Origin: Auricularia sp. M13
Lineage: Eukaryota > Basidiomycota > Agaricomycetes > Auriculariales > Auriculariaceae
Assembly (NCBI GenBank): GCA_037042915.1
Contig: CM073199.1
Span: forward strand, 2,542,001 to 2,606,000
Direction: 5' to 3'
Length of the DNA stretch: 64,000 bases
In this document: positions 1 to 11,485 of the stretch, piece after piece
How the letters are laid out: each line of letters starts with the position of its first letter
Numbering within the stretch: position 1 is the first letter of the stretch
Position numbers and translations under genes: made by a program
The notes under the pieces: model-generated
The model's input: the letters and a program-made list of their open reading frames with translations, nothing else
What the model was told of the DNA's origin: nothing
The model's database searches: none

Positions 1-229
1 AGTTTGACTCGGGATAAAAATGCGAGGGGGATGAAAAGGCAGCATCGGAACTTAAGGGCTTTGGGCAGATTCGACGGCATTGCTGAGATATTGGAAGCCA
101 GAAAGGAATCATTTCCAAAAGCGCGCGGTGCAGATGAGCAACAAGACGGTGGTGGTGTACGAGAGGGCGACAGAGGGCGTGCGCGACAAGACCATATATA
201 TCAGGCGCGGGAGTGTGTAGGGGTGTGCG

Positions 230-853
230 TCATGGATCCAATATGCAGAGTCTGCTGTCTGCGCTGGGCGCATCAACCGTCCTGGGCGGCCGCATCCACT
301 CGGCGCCGCGCGGTGGGAACGCAGCAACGGCGGGCCTCACGTGCCTCACGAGACGACGGCGGCGGCGGCCGGCGCGAGGAGGACGACGCTGCCGGCTGGA
401 CGTCAGTGCGGGGTGGGCGGGGTGCCTTGGGCTTGCGAAGCGACTTGGAATCGACAGCGCGGGGCACTTGCCGCGCGGTTGAGACGTGGTCTTGCAGATG
501 GGGCACGAATACTGCTTCAGCTCGACGTTGCGCCAAACTGCAGCTCCGTGATACGCGTCCGGAATGGAAAGCTCGAGCAACGCCTCGTGTAGCTGGCGTT
601 GATGTCCGGCCGATAGGCTCACGACTTCATTGACACCATCGTGGCGCTGGATCTCGTATGTGATGTTGTCGGTGTAGGCGTTGTACTCTATATTACCTCG
701 TTGCCCCTGGCGTTGCGCGGAATGATCGAGAGTCATCGGACGTTGAGGTATCTGTGCAACATCTGGCACGCGCGTCGCCCCTGGTTGGGGTGTTCCTGCT
801 CGAGTGCCTTGAAGATCGCGCGGACCTTGCCAGCATTTCTGAAACGCGCGCAC
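230..853 (-). CDS. Uncertain minus-strand ORF, possibly a partial gene
   Basis: The minus strand is open for about 207 codons. Only the high-coordinate two thirds (about 853-450) read like ordinary protein, with mixed composition and a C-x2-C pair in the motif YSCPIC. The low-coordinate end turns into Arg/Pro/Ala-rich sequence, as GC-rich non-coding DNA usually does. One reading is a last or middle exon followed by an intron or untranslated sequence. The plus strand over the same interval is also open but compositionally poor. I recognise no family and infer no function. It could be a spurious ORF in GC-rich DNA. The rest of 1-1360 holds nothing else I can support. Confidence 0.28.
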   Translation of the reverse strand: MRAFQKCWQGPRDLQGTRAGTPQPGATRVPDVAQIPQRPMTLDHSAQRQGQRGNIEYNAYTDNITYEIQRHDGVNEVVSLSAGHQRQLHEALLELSIPDAYHGAAVWRNVELKQYSCPICKTTSQPRGKCPALSIPSRFASPRHPAHPALTSSRQRRPPRAGRRRRRLVRHVRPAVAAFPPRGAEWMRPPRTVDAPSADSRLCILDP

Positions 854-1360
854 AAACAGTCAGCGAGGTCGCTGCATGCCATGGTCGCATTTTCCCACGT
901 GCCCACGAAGGTCGAGTCACCGTGTACGCGAGCAAAAGGCCAGGTTCGACTGCAGGCGAGCCTGGCGTGGCACGTCCAGGTGCAAGCAGCGCCAGGCTGC
1001 CGGGTCTGGTGTTGCGAATGGTATTCTGCAGGTAGCAGTTCAGAGGGACCTCATCGAAGTGAAAATATTACAGTAACCGCATTTTCCCGTCTGCATACTG
1101 TCTGGCGTGTTCGCGGCCGTAAGGACGGCTGTGTGGCCATGTTGAGAATGTTGAGATCGTTGAGAATTGTTGTGGCGGGCGCGGAAGAGTGGCGCCGAAC
1201 GAGCTCTAACAAAATCATCCACCCCTGTCGACCTTCGCGAAGTGTGAGGGTAGCACACGGAGCTTGGGCGGACAGTTCAAAGCTCACGTACATGAGCAAA
1301 GGTTATGAACGTTGATTGATTGTGGATGCATTCACCATACACTCTTCGCAAAGCGTAGTG

Positions 1361-3871
1361 ATGGCCTACAACCAACGGAGGGAAGGATCCGATCCGTCCA
1401 CCTCGTCGCGCGCGCGCTGGGGCGGAACGTTGCGGACGTCCAAGGGTCTCAGCGAGGTCACCAATGACCCGAACACGCCAGCGTGTGTATTCTGGCTGGA
1501 GGGCTACTGCAGACGTGCCAGCGAGTGCAGATTGCGTCACGACTCGCCGTTCGCCATCCACCTGCCCGCCCGCGACACCCGCTGCGACCAGCCCTGCCGC
1601 TATTTCATCGGTGGCCGCTGCAGAAACGGGCCCAAATGCCCGTACAAGCACAACGCTCCCGAAGTTGACATTGTCGGGCTCAACATCACGCCCCCAGCGC
1701 TTCCGGTGCCGCCCCACGAGGTCAGCGACGTGGTCAGCACGCTACACACCGCCCGTCGCGTCTTGCTGACGGTATGTTGCCTGTAGCTCCCCGCAGAAGC
1801 CAAGAAAGGGCGTCAGAAGTCTTCTGACGCTGCCCTGAGAGCGCACAAGCCGTCTGACATCCTTGAGCGCACCATTCACCATTCGATTACGGTCCATTAT
1901 GGCCCCGGGCTCGACGTCGTCAAACTTTCGCTCCCGGGCGACAACGTGCCCGTGCAATTATTAGATCTTCCGCACAGCATCCGCAAGAAGGAGTTGCTGA
2001 AGGTCTTGCGCAAGCACGGAGAGCCGGTCTCGCTTGAGATGCATCGCCGCGTCAAGCGCCCGCTTAGTGCCACGGCCGCCTACTCTAGCCTCTCCGAGGC
2101 CGTCAAGGCCGCAAAGGAGCTCAACGGGCTTTTCCTTGACGCCGCGATGCTGAGGGCGACGTGCCCAGAGACCCAGCGCACCGCCTCGACGCCGTCGTCG
2201 TTACGCATAACAACCGTAAAGCTTATGTGGGACCCGCCCACGCACAACGCCATCCTTTTTTATCACGACTCGGAATATGCGCATCGTCGAGCGACCGAGC
2301 TTAACGGCCACGTCTTCGATCGTCACCGGCTCGCCGCATACTACGAAGTCAGGTGCCAGCCATCTGTCGTTATTCCTGACCTACCCGTTTCTGCTGATGC
2401 CAAGGGTCTAAAGGCGTTCGCAAGAGCTCATGCTATCGCTTTTACCGCACCCAGCTATCGTATGAGCGCAGCACGTCAAGGGTTACAGGCTCTTCTCTCC
2501 AAATTTGGTCCTCTGGAGTCATTCCATATACTGCCCCATGTGCCCCACGATCACAAAATACGCGCCGTCGCTTGCTTTATGCGTGCAGATCATCTCGAGG
2601 CTGCTATCAGCGCTCTCCACGGCACACGTCAAAATTGCGTCGCTGCATCGCACGTATGGCTCCGCCGCTGCTACTCGGTCAAATATTGCATCCCTTCCGC
2701 GCACCTCGCTGTCATCAAGCAGCGCATCATCGACCTGCGGGCCGACCAAAGGACGTTCGCATCATTGCGCATCATCGAGCCGACCGTGTCTACCTCCCAA
2801 AACGCTTCTGTCCAAATTCAGGCCGAGGACCCTACTTTCCTCTCGCAGCTCAAATCGTCTGTCGAAAAAATTATTGATGGTCAAGTTGTCCGCGGGCAGG
2901 ACGGTCACGTACTATGGGACTCAGGCTTCTTTGCGACGGATGCTGCGCAATTATTCTTGAAAGGCTTGAACGACGAGGGAACCGTATTTGTGACTCCTGA
3001 TTTGGAGGGACGTCGCATCTATGTGTGTGGGTCGCAGGATGGCATCGCCGATGCGTGCAAACGCATTCTGTGTCGAATTGGCATCTACCAGGCTCATCGG
3101 CATGCTATGCCTATTCCCAAACGAAGTCTGCGCTTCTCCGAGAAGCGCATCCGCAATTGCCACGGGTGGGATTCTGCAGAGTGTCCGGTATGTCTCGACA
3201 AGGTGACAGAGTTGGTGCATCTTTCATGCGGCCACGATTACTGCTCGCCTTGCCTCCGGCTTTACCTCGTCTCTTCCGCGTCCCAGGAATCCCGCGCATT
3301 CCCCCTGCGCTGCATCGGCCCATCGTCGCTTCCAACGCCGCCTGGCTTGACGATAAGACGCCCCGCGATCTGTGGGACGCCAATCCACGTCGCCGTGATA
3401 CGCAAGTTACTGCCGCCCGACGAGGAGCATGCGCTACTCGTGACGTCCTTTGAGGCATATGTTTACTCGCACCCGGGGATGTACAAGTTCTGCCCGACGC
3501 CCGACTGTGACCAAGTCTACCGTGTGTCGTCGCCCACCTCGCCCAGCCTCTTTACATGCCCCGGCTGTCTCCTGAGCACGTGCACTGCGTGCCACTGCGC
3601 ACACCCGGGTCTAACATGTGCGCGCCATCGCACCTTGCTTGTGGTGCATAACCACAGCTCGGACATGATTAAGCTTTGTCCGTCGGGTTGTGGTGCACGA
3701 CTGCAGAAGCAGGACGGATGTAACCACGTCATGTGTGCCATCTGTAAGGTTCATATGTGCTGGCTATGTCTGCAGATGTTCCCTGACGGCGGAGTGTACG
3801 AGCACATTTCCTCTGTGCACGGCGAGGGCTTCATGCCCGGAGAGCTGCCCGACGACATGCTGCTACTCTGA
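1361..3871 (+). CDS. CCCH zinc-finger / RRM-like / RBR E3 ubiquitin ligase
   Basis: This is a predicted RING-IBR-RING ubiquitin ligase of about 822 residues with nucleic-acid-binding modules at its N-terminus. Start ATG 1361 opens the frame. Two CCCH fingers (C-x7-C-x5-C-x3-H) lie near residues 42-60 and 79-97. A phase-consistent 42-bp intron at 1755-1796 joins the two open stretches, although its donor is weak. An RRM-like block sits near residues 355-420. RING1 (CPVC...CGHDYC) begins near residue 593, the IBR cysteines span about 690-735, and RING2 begins near 756 with the motif DGCNHVMC that carries the family's catalytic Cys. In RBR ligases ubiquitin passes from an E2 to that Cys and then to the substrate. 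Combining CCCH and RRM modules with an RBR suggests action on RNA-bound targets; that is inference. All zinc ligands look intact, so the gene is probably functional. It is followed within 250 bases by a transposon stack. Confidence 0.85.
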
Positions 3872-4324
3872 TTCCTGCCCTGGCCCAACCCTCGCTGACC
3901 CTTCGTTCTGCTTCGTCGACTGTGGTTTTCTTGATTACATCCCAGCATACCTCCCTCCGATCCTTTCGCCAACGCGCTCGCATCCGCCCTTCGTGCGCAT
4001 TTCCTACCATTGTTGTTCGCTTGAAGAGTAGTTTTGAAAGTCGGGCTCTGTCTTACTTTTTCCTCTCTGTTCGGTTGTTCTGCGGCTCATCATTCTTGTC
4101 CCACCTAGTGTAGATGAACATGTGTATGGCGGGTGGAAATGGACAAAAGTCCAAAGATTATCTTGTTATTGCATTCCCGCATTAGGGGGTGTCACAGTAG
4201 TCGCAACATGTCGCAACGGAATCCGCAACGGAATCCGCAACGCAAGTCGCAACGCGTCGCAACGGCCCGCTGCGACGTGTTGCGACGTTGCGACTCGAGA
4301 TGTCGCAACGTCGCAACGTGTCGC

Positions 4325-4543
4325 TGTGAGAAATGCACCAGTATAGTGGAGGGGTAGCGCAAAGGGCGCGCATAGTCTCAGACTCGTCTAGAACTTCTCA
4401 GTAGTGTTGCTCTAGTTTTTTCATGCTCTGATCATTCCCCTGAGTACCAGAAGCTTATATACGACAGTATGTACATGGGAATAGATTCAGTCTCATCCCC
4501 CACGACTCACGGTGTGCGACAAGTTAGCCCTCAACTTTGCACA
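4325..4543 (+). repeat. Copia 5' LTR
   Basis: This is a 219-bp LTR bounded by TG and CA, with a TATA-like stretch (CTTATATACGAC) near 4453. It matches 9807-10017 throughout except for one 8-bp length difference. Confidence 0.92.
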
Positions 4544-4622
4544 GGTTATGAGCCCCGAGCTCTGACTTGTTGCCACACCAATCCTCAGCCAAGAACACCA
4601 TCTTCGATAACATCTGCTCATT

Positions 4623-5450
4623 ATGTCTACGAGAGACGACCATTACAAGATCCCTCAGCTCGAGGCTAAGGGCGGGAATTGGTTTGCGTGGAAGACACGC
4701 ATGAGGACGCAGATGCGCATGAAGCAGTGGCTTCTGCACATCGACGACACGTTCACGGCACCGCAGCACCCGGCAGAGGCGCCGGGCTACGTCAAGGCGG
4801 ACGTAGAGGCGGACACAGCGAAGCTCGCGCTGTACAAAGCGGAACTCCGGATCTGGCAGGAATGGACTGAGACCGACGCGAAGTCCCTCAATCACATCGT
4901 ATCCGGTCTTCCCGATGCACTGATGCATGAGGCGGATAAGCATACCACGGCGTTGCAGATGTGGAACTGGCTCACCCGTGAATACGAGACGAAGTCGGTC
5001 TCATTCGGCGTCACCATCCGCAAGAAGCTCAACGCGATGAGCTGCGCAGCGGGCGGCAACGTTCGCGAGCATTTGGACGCGATGGACAAGCTGAAACTTC
5101 AGCTGAATGCAGCAGCGGCTGTACCCATCGCGGACGTGGACTTCGAGGCGATGGTGATGGCGTCAATCCCAGACGAATACTCGAACTACGTTGCGCCTAT
5201 CAAGGAGGCCGCGAAACGCGCGGGGAAGCCACTCACCGTCGATGAGATCCTTTCGTCGATCCGCGACGAGTATGATCGCCGTACGCTGCCGAGTGCGACC
5301 GAGTGCAGCCACAAAGGCGAAGGACGATGTCGCATTGGCGACGAAGGATAAGGGCAAGAAGCCCGCTTCCAAGTTCAAGTCGACGAAGCCCAAGAGGAAT
5401 CTGTCGAAGGTCAAATGTTTCCGTTGCGACAAGATGGGGCATTACGCACG
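4623..5450 (+). CDS. Copia gag region
   Basis: This is the capsid-like part of the Copia element. It starts with a Gag-like helical domain similar in style to UBN2-type Copia Gag and ends with a CCHC zinc knuckle (C-x2-C-x4-H-x4-C, motif CFRCDKMGHY) near 5417-5460. A Lys/Ser-rich and acidic linker follows. Coordinates are rounded. In this family Gag packages the RNA. Treated as a fossil. Confidence 0.8.
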
Positions 5451-5799
5451 TAATTGCCCGGACCTCCCAGGCAGCGACGATGACAGTGACAGCGACAGCA
5501 ACGACGAGGCATCCAAGAAGTCCAAAAAGTCGAAAAAGAAGTCCAAGAAGAAGGATTCAGCGCGCGCGCGCGTTACGAAAGACGAGGAAGTACTTGCCTG
5601 GATGGCTATCCCGGACGACGGCGCCCTGGATGAATTGGACGACCACGTTGCTTTGTGCGAACAGATCTTCGATGGACTGGGAATTGAGCATGAGGACGCG
5701 GGAACTGCAAACGAGTGCAGCGACTGCGAGACTTGGCTGGATGACGTTGCCGACCACGATAGCACGGCGCTGGTCGGAGAAGAGGTCTCAGTGGGTGAC

Positions 5800-8700
5800 C
5801 TGGCCATGCTAGCAGGACGGAAGGGACTCAACGATGCTGAGATCGTTGATTCCGGCGCTACACGCCACATCTCCTCGTTGCGATCGCGGTTTGAGACATT
5901 CCGCACGATCGACCCGCATGCCATCACCGCCGCGGACGGCAAAGACTTCTTCGCGATCGGTGTTGGTGACTACGCGATTGTTCTGCGAACGATGAGCGGC
6001 GCAGAACGCAAGATCACGCTGAGAGACGTGCTCTACGCACCATCATTATGTTGCACCCTGATCTCAGTCGGACGAATCGACAGGGCTGGCCAATTTGTCA
6101 TGTTCGGCGGCGGGCAATGCAAAATCTACAACGACTCACAAGAAGTAGTCGGCGTCATCCCGTATGTTGACGGGCTGTACCAGATTCTGCATCCCGGGCA
6201 TGAGCGTGTGCTCTACGCCCGCGCTGGAAAAGAGCCATTGACTTGGATGGAACTACATCGGATACTCGGGCACGTTTCAGCCGCGTCTGCGAAGAAGCAG
6301 TTCGAACGAGGCGGCTTACTTGGTGTCAAAATCGATCCCACGTCGAAGCTGTTCGATTGCGAGTCTTGCACGCTCGGCAAAATTACACCAGCGCGCATTC
6401 CGAAGGTCCGTGAGGGACCGAGGTCTCAGACGTTCGGGGAGCGCTGGTATTCCGACATATGGGGACCAGCGCCGGTCACGTCGCTTGGAGGGCATCGCTA
6501 CGCAGATATCTACGTTGAGGATAAGTCTCTGTGGCACATCCCGTTCTTTTACCGTCGCAAGAAGGAGGCGGAGGAGAACGTACTTGAGTTTGCAGCAATG
6601 ATGGACCGACACCATGGCAAAGTCTGGCAATACTGGATCACCGACAATGCCGGCGAGTATCGCGATGAGAAGACCAACAAGAAACTGCGTCAGCTAGGTA
6701 TCAAGCACCTCTATACGACGCACGACACGCACCAGCAAGTGGGTGTCGTGGAACGCTTCAACAGGACCGCACTGGAACGAGTCCGCGCCTGCATGCACGC
6801 TGCAGGACTCCCGAAGTTTCTATGGGCAGAGTGCTTGCGCCACGTCTGCTACATGCTGAATTCCGTCAGTACACAGTCGCTGAACGGATTGTCGCCGCAC
6901 GAAGTGCGATACGGCGTTCCACGCGACATCTCGGGACTGCCGGAATGGGGCGCACCTTGCTACGTCAGTGATCCCGGCAACAAGCTGGAAACGCGCGGGA
7001 CGCGCGTGTACTGGGTCGGCTACGATGAAGAGACCAAGGGCAACCGAGTCTACTGGGACAAGAAGCGGAAAGTCACTTCTGAAATGGAGGTCAAATTTCT
7101 GAAGAAGGAAATACCGGAAGGGACAGAGCCTACCGACATATCCGATTTTTTCTGGCCAGAGGAGGACACAGGCAACGATGGAAGCAGACGATCCCGACTC
7201 TGGAGAGCCAGGGGAGGGTGACGAGAGCGATGGCTCGTCCGTCGCGGGATCAAACGAGGTCCCACCGGCTCCGGCTTTGAAGATCCCGGCACAGCCAATC
7301 CCGGAGACGCCCAAACGGGAAGTCCGAGCACCGGCGCCGCCTGACGCCCCGAAGCGCAAACGGCAGATGGATATTGTTGACGAGAGCAACATCCTCGAGG
7401 GGCAGCGCGAGCGCAAGCCCAGCCGATACGTGCGCGACATCGAGTCTGGCAAGGGAACAGCAACCGGTCAAGGGCGCAATCCGGCGCTGCCCGTTGGCTT
7501 GCAGATCCCCGGCGCGCAGGCGTCAACAGACAAAGCGAAAGTCGCTGTTGCATCAGCACAAGACATCTTTGAGCACGATGATTTTGCCGCGGCACTGGTG
7601 GCCAGCACCACGAACTTAGAAGGACTTGAGCCATCTAGCGTTGACGAAGCCCGCAAACGGCCTGACTGGCCCAAGTGGAAGGAAGCTTGTGAGCTCGAGA
7701 TTGCTGCCATGAAGGACCGGCAAGTCTAAGATAGGCCCGGCCGAAAACCCGCCTCATCACGTGATCTGTTACATATCCGTGACCGATCCGGTTCCGGCCG
7801 TGGATTCCCATGTGTATATTCAACCGTCCAGGAAGGTGAGTAGGAGCTCCCTTGAAAAGAGTGTATTTAGTCTATCTATCAACGGCAAAGCACAGGAAAA
7901 TAGATTTTGAGGACCGCACAGTCTCAGGCGGAACATATGCTGCTGCACCACAGCCGCCGAGGGCCGATTCTGCTGAGCTCATTCTCACACGGTTCTGCAA
8001 AAACTGGCCGCACCAAGTTGTTCAAAATGAGCTTAATGGTGATCCTGGGACTTAATTTGAAGAGAATATGCCCTCCTGCAAGTGCTGGACACCGGGGAGT
8101 CTACGCGGCACCGCCAGCTGATTTGCATGCAGGCCGACAGCCTTCAAGATGCGGAATTCTGGCCGCAACAAGTTGTTAAAATTTGAAAGACTTAGCATTG
8201 TGCATAACAGGTTCAACGGTATGGCTAGAGTACCGACCGCTGGGAGACTTGTCGTGCAGCCGTCACGCTGGAGGGCGCTTAAGATCACGTGATGAGGCGG
8301 GTTTTCGGCCGGGCCTATCTTATGAGCTGGTCAAGCGGCCCTCCGATCGACGCGTCATCGGTTCCAAGTGGGTATTCCGCGTCAAACGAGACGCTCAGGG
8401 CAAAATAGACCGGTACCGTTCACGACTGGTCGCGCAGGGATTCACGCAGGAACCTGGCGTCGACTACGTCAAGACAACGTCTCCTGCAGCGTGCATGGAG
8501 ACAAATCGACTGTTCCTAGCCGCGGCCGCATACTTTGATTTCGAACTGCATCAGATCGACTTTGACACTGCATATCTCAATGGGATTCTCGACGAGGAAA
8601 TATTCATGGAACAGCCACCTGGTTTTGCAGATCCCAACCACCCAGCGACGGACTATGTCTGTCGACTGCTGCGAGCACTTTACGGCTTGAAGCAGGCAGG

Positions 8701-9760
8701 AGAAGTCTGGTATCAGACTTTGTGCCAGGCTATGCGCGACATCGGATTCAAGCGCTGTGAATCCGACCTCAGCTGCTTCGTGCGACACCTCAAGACAACG
8801 TTTCTCATGTCGGCAGTCAGCACTGATGACTGTTTACTGGCTGTGCCACGAGGGCATCTCAAAACGTTGGCAGCATTCAAAGCGGACATCGGTTCACGGT
8901 ACAAGATCAAAGATTTAGGCGATGCGCGCTGGATTCTGGGCATCGAGATCACCCGGGATCGCGAGGCGCGCATATTGCGCCTGTCTCAAAGGCTGTACAT
9001 TGACACGGTCTTGCGGCGTTACGGGTTTGAGGACGCGCGACCGCTGTCGACACCGTTGGACCATCAGGTCCAACTCAGTACCGAACACTGTCCGAAGACC
9101 GCTGAGGAGTTCGCCGAGATGAAAGGAGTACCGTACCGCGAGATGATCGGCGCAGCCAACTATCTTGTCCGCGGAACTCGACCGGACCTGGCAATAGCAG
9201 TCAGCGTGCTGTCGCAATTCTTGGAAAACCCGGGTCCTGCTCACTGGCGAGCCCTGAAACGGCTTTATGCCTACATGAAGGGCACAAAGGACCTGCAGCT
9301 CACCTACGGAGAGACGGAGCATGGCCTGGTCAGATTTAGCGACGCCGACGGCATGTCTCAGTGGCACCGCCATGCGGTGTCCGGTTACGTCTTTATGTGG
9401 AACGGCGGAGCGATATCGTGGTCCAGCAAGAAGCAGGACATCGTCTCCTTATCCACAACCGAAGCAGAATATGTTGCTCAAGTCCACGCTTCACGAGAAG
9501 CTCTGTGGCTACGCAGCATCATCGGGGAGCTGTTCGAGCCACTGCATGAGCCGACGATCATCTACGCCGACAACCAAGGCGCAATTCAGCTTGGGAATGA
9601 GTACCAATTCCATCCCGCACCAAGCACATTGATATTCGATATCATTTCGTGCGCTGGGTTGTGTCTGAAGGAATGGTCAAACTCGTGTATTGTCCCACGG
9701 AGAATATGGTCGCCGATGCGCTCACGAAGGCTCTGCCCTCACTGAAGGTCAAGCACTTCG
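5800..9760 (+). CDS. Copia pol region: protease, integrase, reverse transcriptase, RNase H
   Basis: The protease motif DSGATRHIS lies near 5848. The GAG-pre-integrase and His/Cys region (HRILGH ... CESC) lies near 6250-6375. The integrase core follows, with its acidic residues around 6450-6770. The reverse transcriptase (start motif GSKWVFRVKRD) and RNase H (motif STTEAEYVA near 9460) are downstream. This order is diagnostic of Ty1/Copia. A TA-flanked DNA transposon interrupts the start of the reverse transcriptase. Coordinates are rounded, and the copy is broken and treated as a fossil. Confidence 0.85.
7729..8320. mobile_element. 592-bp MITE with 39-bp perfect inverted ends, inside the Copia element
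   Basis: Perfect 39-bp terminal inverted repeats lie at 7729-7767 and 8282-8320, beginning AGATAGGCCCGGCCG. They are flanked by TA at 7727-7728 and 8321-8322. No coding sequence of its own was found. TA duplication and perfect ends point to recent movement by a Tc1/mariner-like transposase supplied elsewhere. It sits in the reverse-transcriptase part of the Copia element, so it is younger than that element. Confidence 0.9.
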
Positions 9761-9806
9761 CGTATCAACTCGGGCTTCGAGCGTCGAGCTCAGGCTTGAG
9801 GGGAGG

Positions 9807-10017
9807 TGTGAGAAATGCACCAGTATAGTGGAGGGGTAGCGCAAAGGGCGCGCATAGTCTCAGACTCGTCTAGAACTTCTCAGTAGTAGTTTTTTCATGC
9901 TCTGATCATTCCCCTGAGTACCAGAAGCTTATATACGACAGTATGTACATGGGAATAGATTCAGTCTCATCCCCCACGACTCACGGTGTGCGACAAGTTA
10001 GCCCTCAACTTTGCACA
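9807..10017 (+). repeat. Copia 3' LTR
   Basis: This 211-bp LTR matches the 5' LTR at 4325-4543 and is preceded by a purine tract (GAGGGGAGG). It is followed by GTCGC, the right copy of the target duplication. Confidence 0.92.
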
Positions 10018-10111
10018 GTCGCAACACGTCGCAACAGGCCGTTGCGACCTGTTGCGACTTTCGTTGCGGATTCCGTTGCGGATTCCGTTGCGACCACTGT
10101 GACACCCCCTA

Positions 10112-10355
10112 TTGTTCCCGCATTGTTCCTGCATCGTTCCCGCATAATTACTTCATCATTACCACATCATTACCGCATTCTTCCTGCACTTTTTCAGCGT
10201 GAAATCTTGCATCATATGCAGTGAGAATGCGGGAACGATGCAGGAACAATGCGGGAACAATGCGGGAATCGGCAATCACAGCATGTTTTATGCAGGAACA
10301 AATGCCATCATTCCTGCACCCTTACCGCATTGTTCCCGCATTGTTCCCGCATCAC
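10112..10355. repeat. Subterminal repeat cluster of the outer DNA transposon
   Basis: The segment holds about a dozen copies of a 14-15 base unit of the type ATTGTTCCCGCATTGTTCCTGC in one orientation. Its reverse complement (GCGGGAACAATGC) dominates from about 10225 to 10275. Related copies occur at 13366-13410 and 14281-14345. Such clusters near transposon ends usually serve as transposase-binding sites; that role is inferred. Confidence 0.7.
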
Positions 10356-10358
10356 CTT

Positions 10359-11485
10359 CACCAGGGCAACCCTTAAGTATATTGACCCACACTGCTTGGT
10401 AACCGACCGTAGGTATCTGTCCAGTATTGTGACCCAATATACCCTGGAGGAACCTTGTGGCAAACCGGTGGCGTATTCCGGGGCCGAATACCCGAGCAAA
10501 ACTGTGCACATACCCCCAAAGGTACGTCACAAGTATAAGATTTCAATCAACTTCCGGATTACGCATTGCGGTATTGAAGTCATGGTTCTTGGTGTCAAAC
10601 GACGCATTAAGTAATGCGGTATTGTGTTAGTATAACTTGCTATTGTACTTAGAAAAGACCGGTCCGAAAGATCCACGAGTCGTCCGAAGCCGTAAACACT
10701 GGGACTACCGGTTGTGGTAAATCACCGGATTTCCGGCTCCTAATACTCGAGCAATACTTGGCATCTACTGTTGATATACTTGCCACAGAGGCTGGATATA
10801 CTGCACAATATGTACCGGGTAGCCGTGAGGAGATTACATTGGGGATACCCCAATTGGTGGGGTGTTCATATCATATGGCAACTTACTAATGTAATACCAG
10901 ATCTTGTATGTCACATCTAAAGCCGCACGGAACACAAACAGGATACTTGAGTTCGACCAAAGAAATACCTGAGACGGTAGATTCCGGTGATTTTGGAGAT
11001 TCGGTGATTCGGAGGTTCGGTGATTCGGAGATTCGGGGATTCTAGAGATTCGGATTTTCAGAGATTCTGGAGATTTTGCTCCTCCTTGCTTTTGCTCGAC
11101 AGTTTGTTCGGCCGCCTGCCCAGTTCACGGCGTACATTAGCCCTGCGGTGTCCCGGCGCTGATACGCCGCCTTCAATAATGCAGCGGCTCCACACTCCAG
11201 AGCACACCACGATGCGCTTGGACGCACCTGCACTTCGACACGCACGACCTTCACAGAGTGGCATTGGCTCGAAGTCCTCGACGAGCGCAAGCACATTACG
11301 CAAGGACCGTGAGTGCGTGGAGAAGGACTTTTTCGACCTGCTTTGCGAAACAGGCGCTGCTGGTAGTGTGTGGTCTTGCATTTCCATTCCGGTTTGCTGC
11401 TGATAGTATCCTAGATGCCGAGGACGGCACATTCAAGGAATGGAAGGACGCGGTAGGCCTCGCGACCGACCCGCGGTACGACGCT
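10359..11485 (+). repeat. Left arm of the palindromic element
   Basis: It pairs with 11729-12861. The two arms differ by very few substitutions plus six one-base length differences, all in one run of TTC[C]GG repeats at 10984-11053. Confidence 0.9.

Larger units (their letters stand above)
4325..10017 (+). mobile_element. Ty1/Copia LTR retrotransposon, young but broken
   Basis: Both LTRs are present (4325-4543 and 9807-10017), each starting TGTGAG and ending GCACA. A perfect 5-bp duplication, GTCGC, lies at 4320-4324 and 10018-10022. A tRNA primer-binding-like site (GGTTATGAGC) follows the left LTR, and a purine tract (about 9797-9806) precedes the right one. Parts in order are gag with a zinc knuckle, protease, integrase, reverse transcriptase and RNase H, which is the Copia order. 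The LTRs are identical apart from one 8-bp length difference, so insertion was recent. The coding region is broken in about three places, one of them a nested DNA transposon. Treated as a fossil copy. Confidence 0.93.
4185..10109. mobile_element. MITE with TA duplication, built of GTCGCAAC repeats, split by a Copia element
   Basis: The element begins GGGGGTGTCACAG at 4185 and ends with its reverse complement at 10109. It is flanked by TA at 4183-4184 and 10110-10111. Its own sequence is only 4185-4324 plus 10023-10109; the rest is the inserted Copia element and its 5-bp duplication. The interior is a chain of GTCGCAAC and GGAATCCGCAAC repeats in both orientations, so most of the element can fold back on itself. 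TA duplication fits a Tc1/mariner-like or similar mobiliser, but no transposase is present. Confidence 0.75.

Noticed and set aside
4-633. Plus-strand ORF of 209 codons
   Set aside because: Composition is Arg/Ala/Gly-rich without protein-like pattern, and it overlaps a better minus-strand reading. Probably a GC-driven open frame.
10112-10355. CRISPR-like regularly spaced repeats
   Set aside because: Units are nearly contiguous and in both orientations, at the end of a DNA transposon in a fungal genome.
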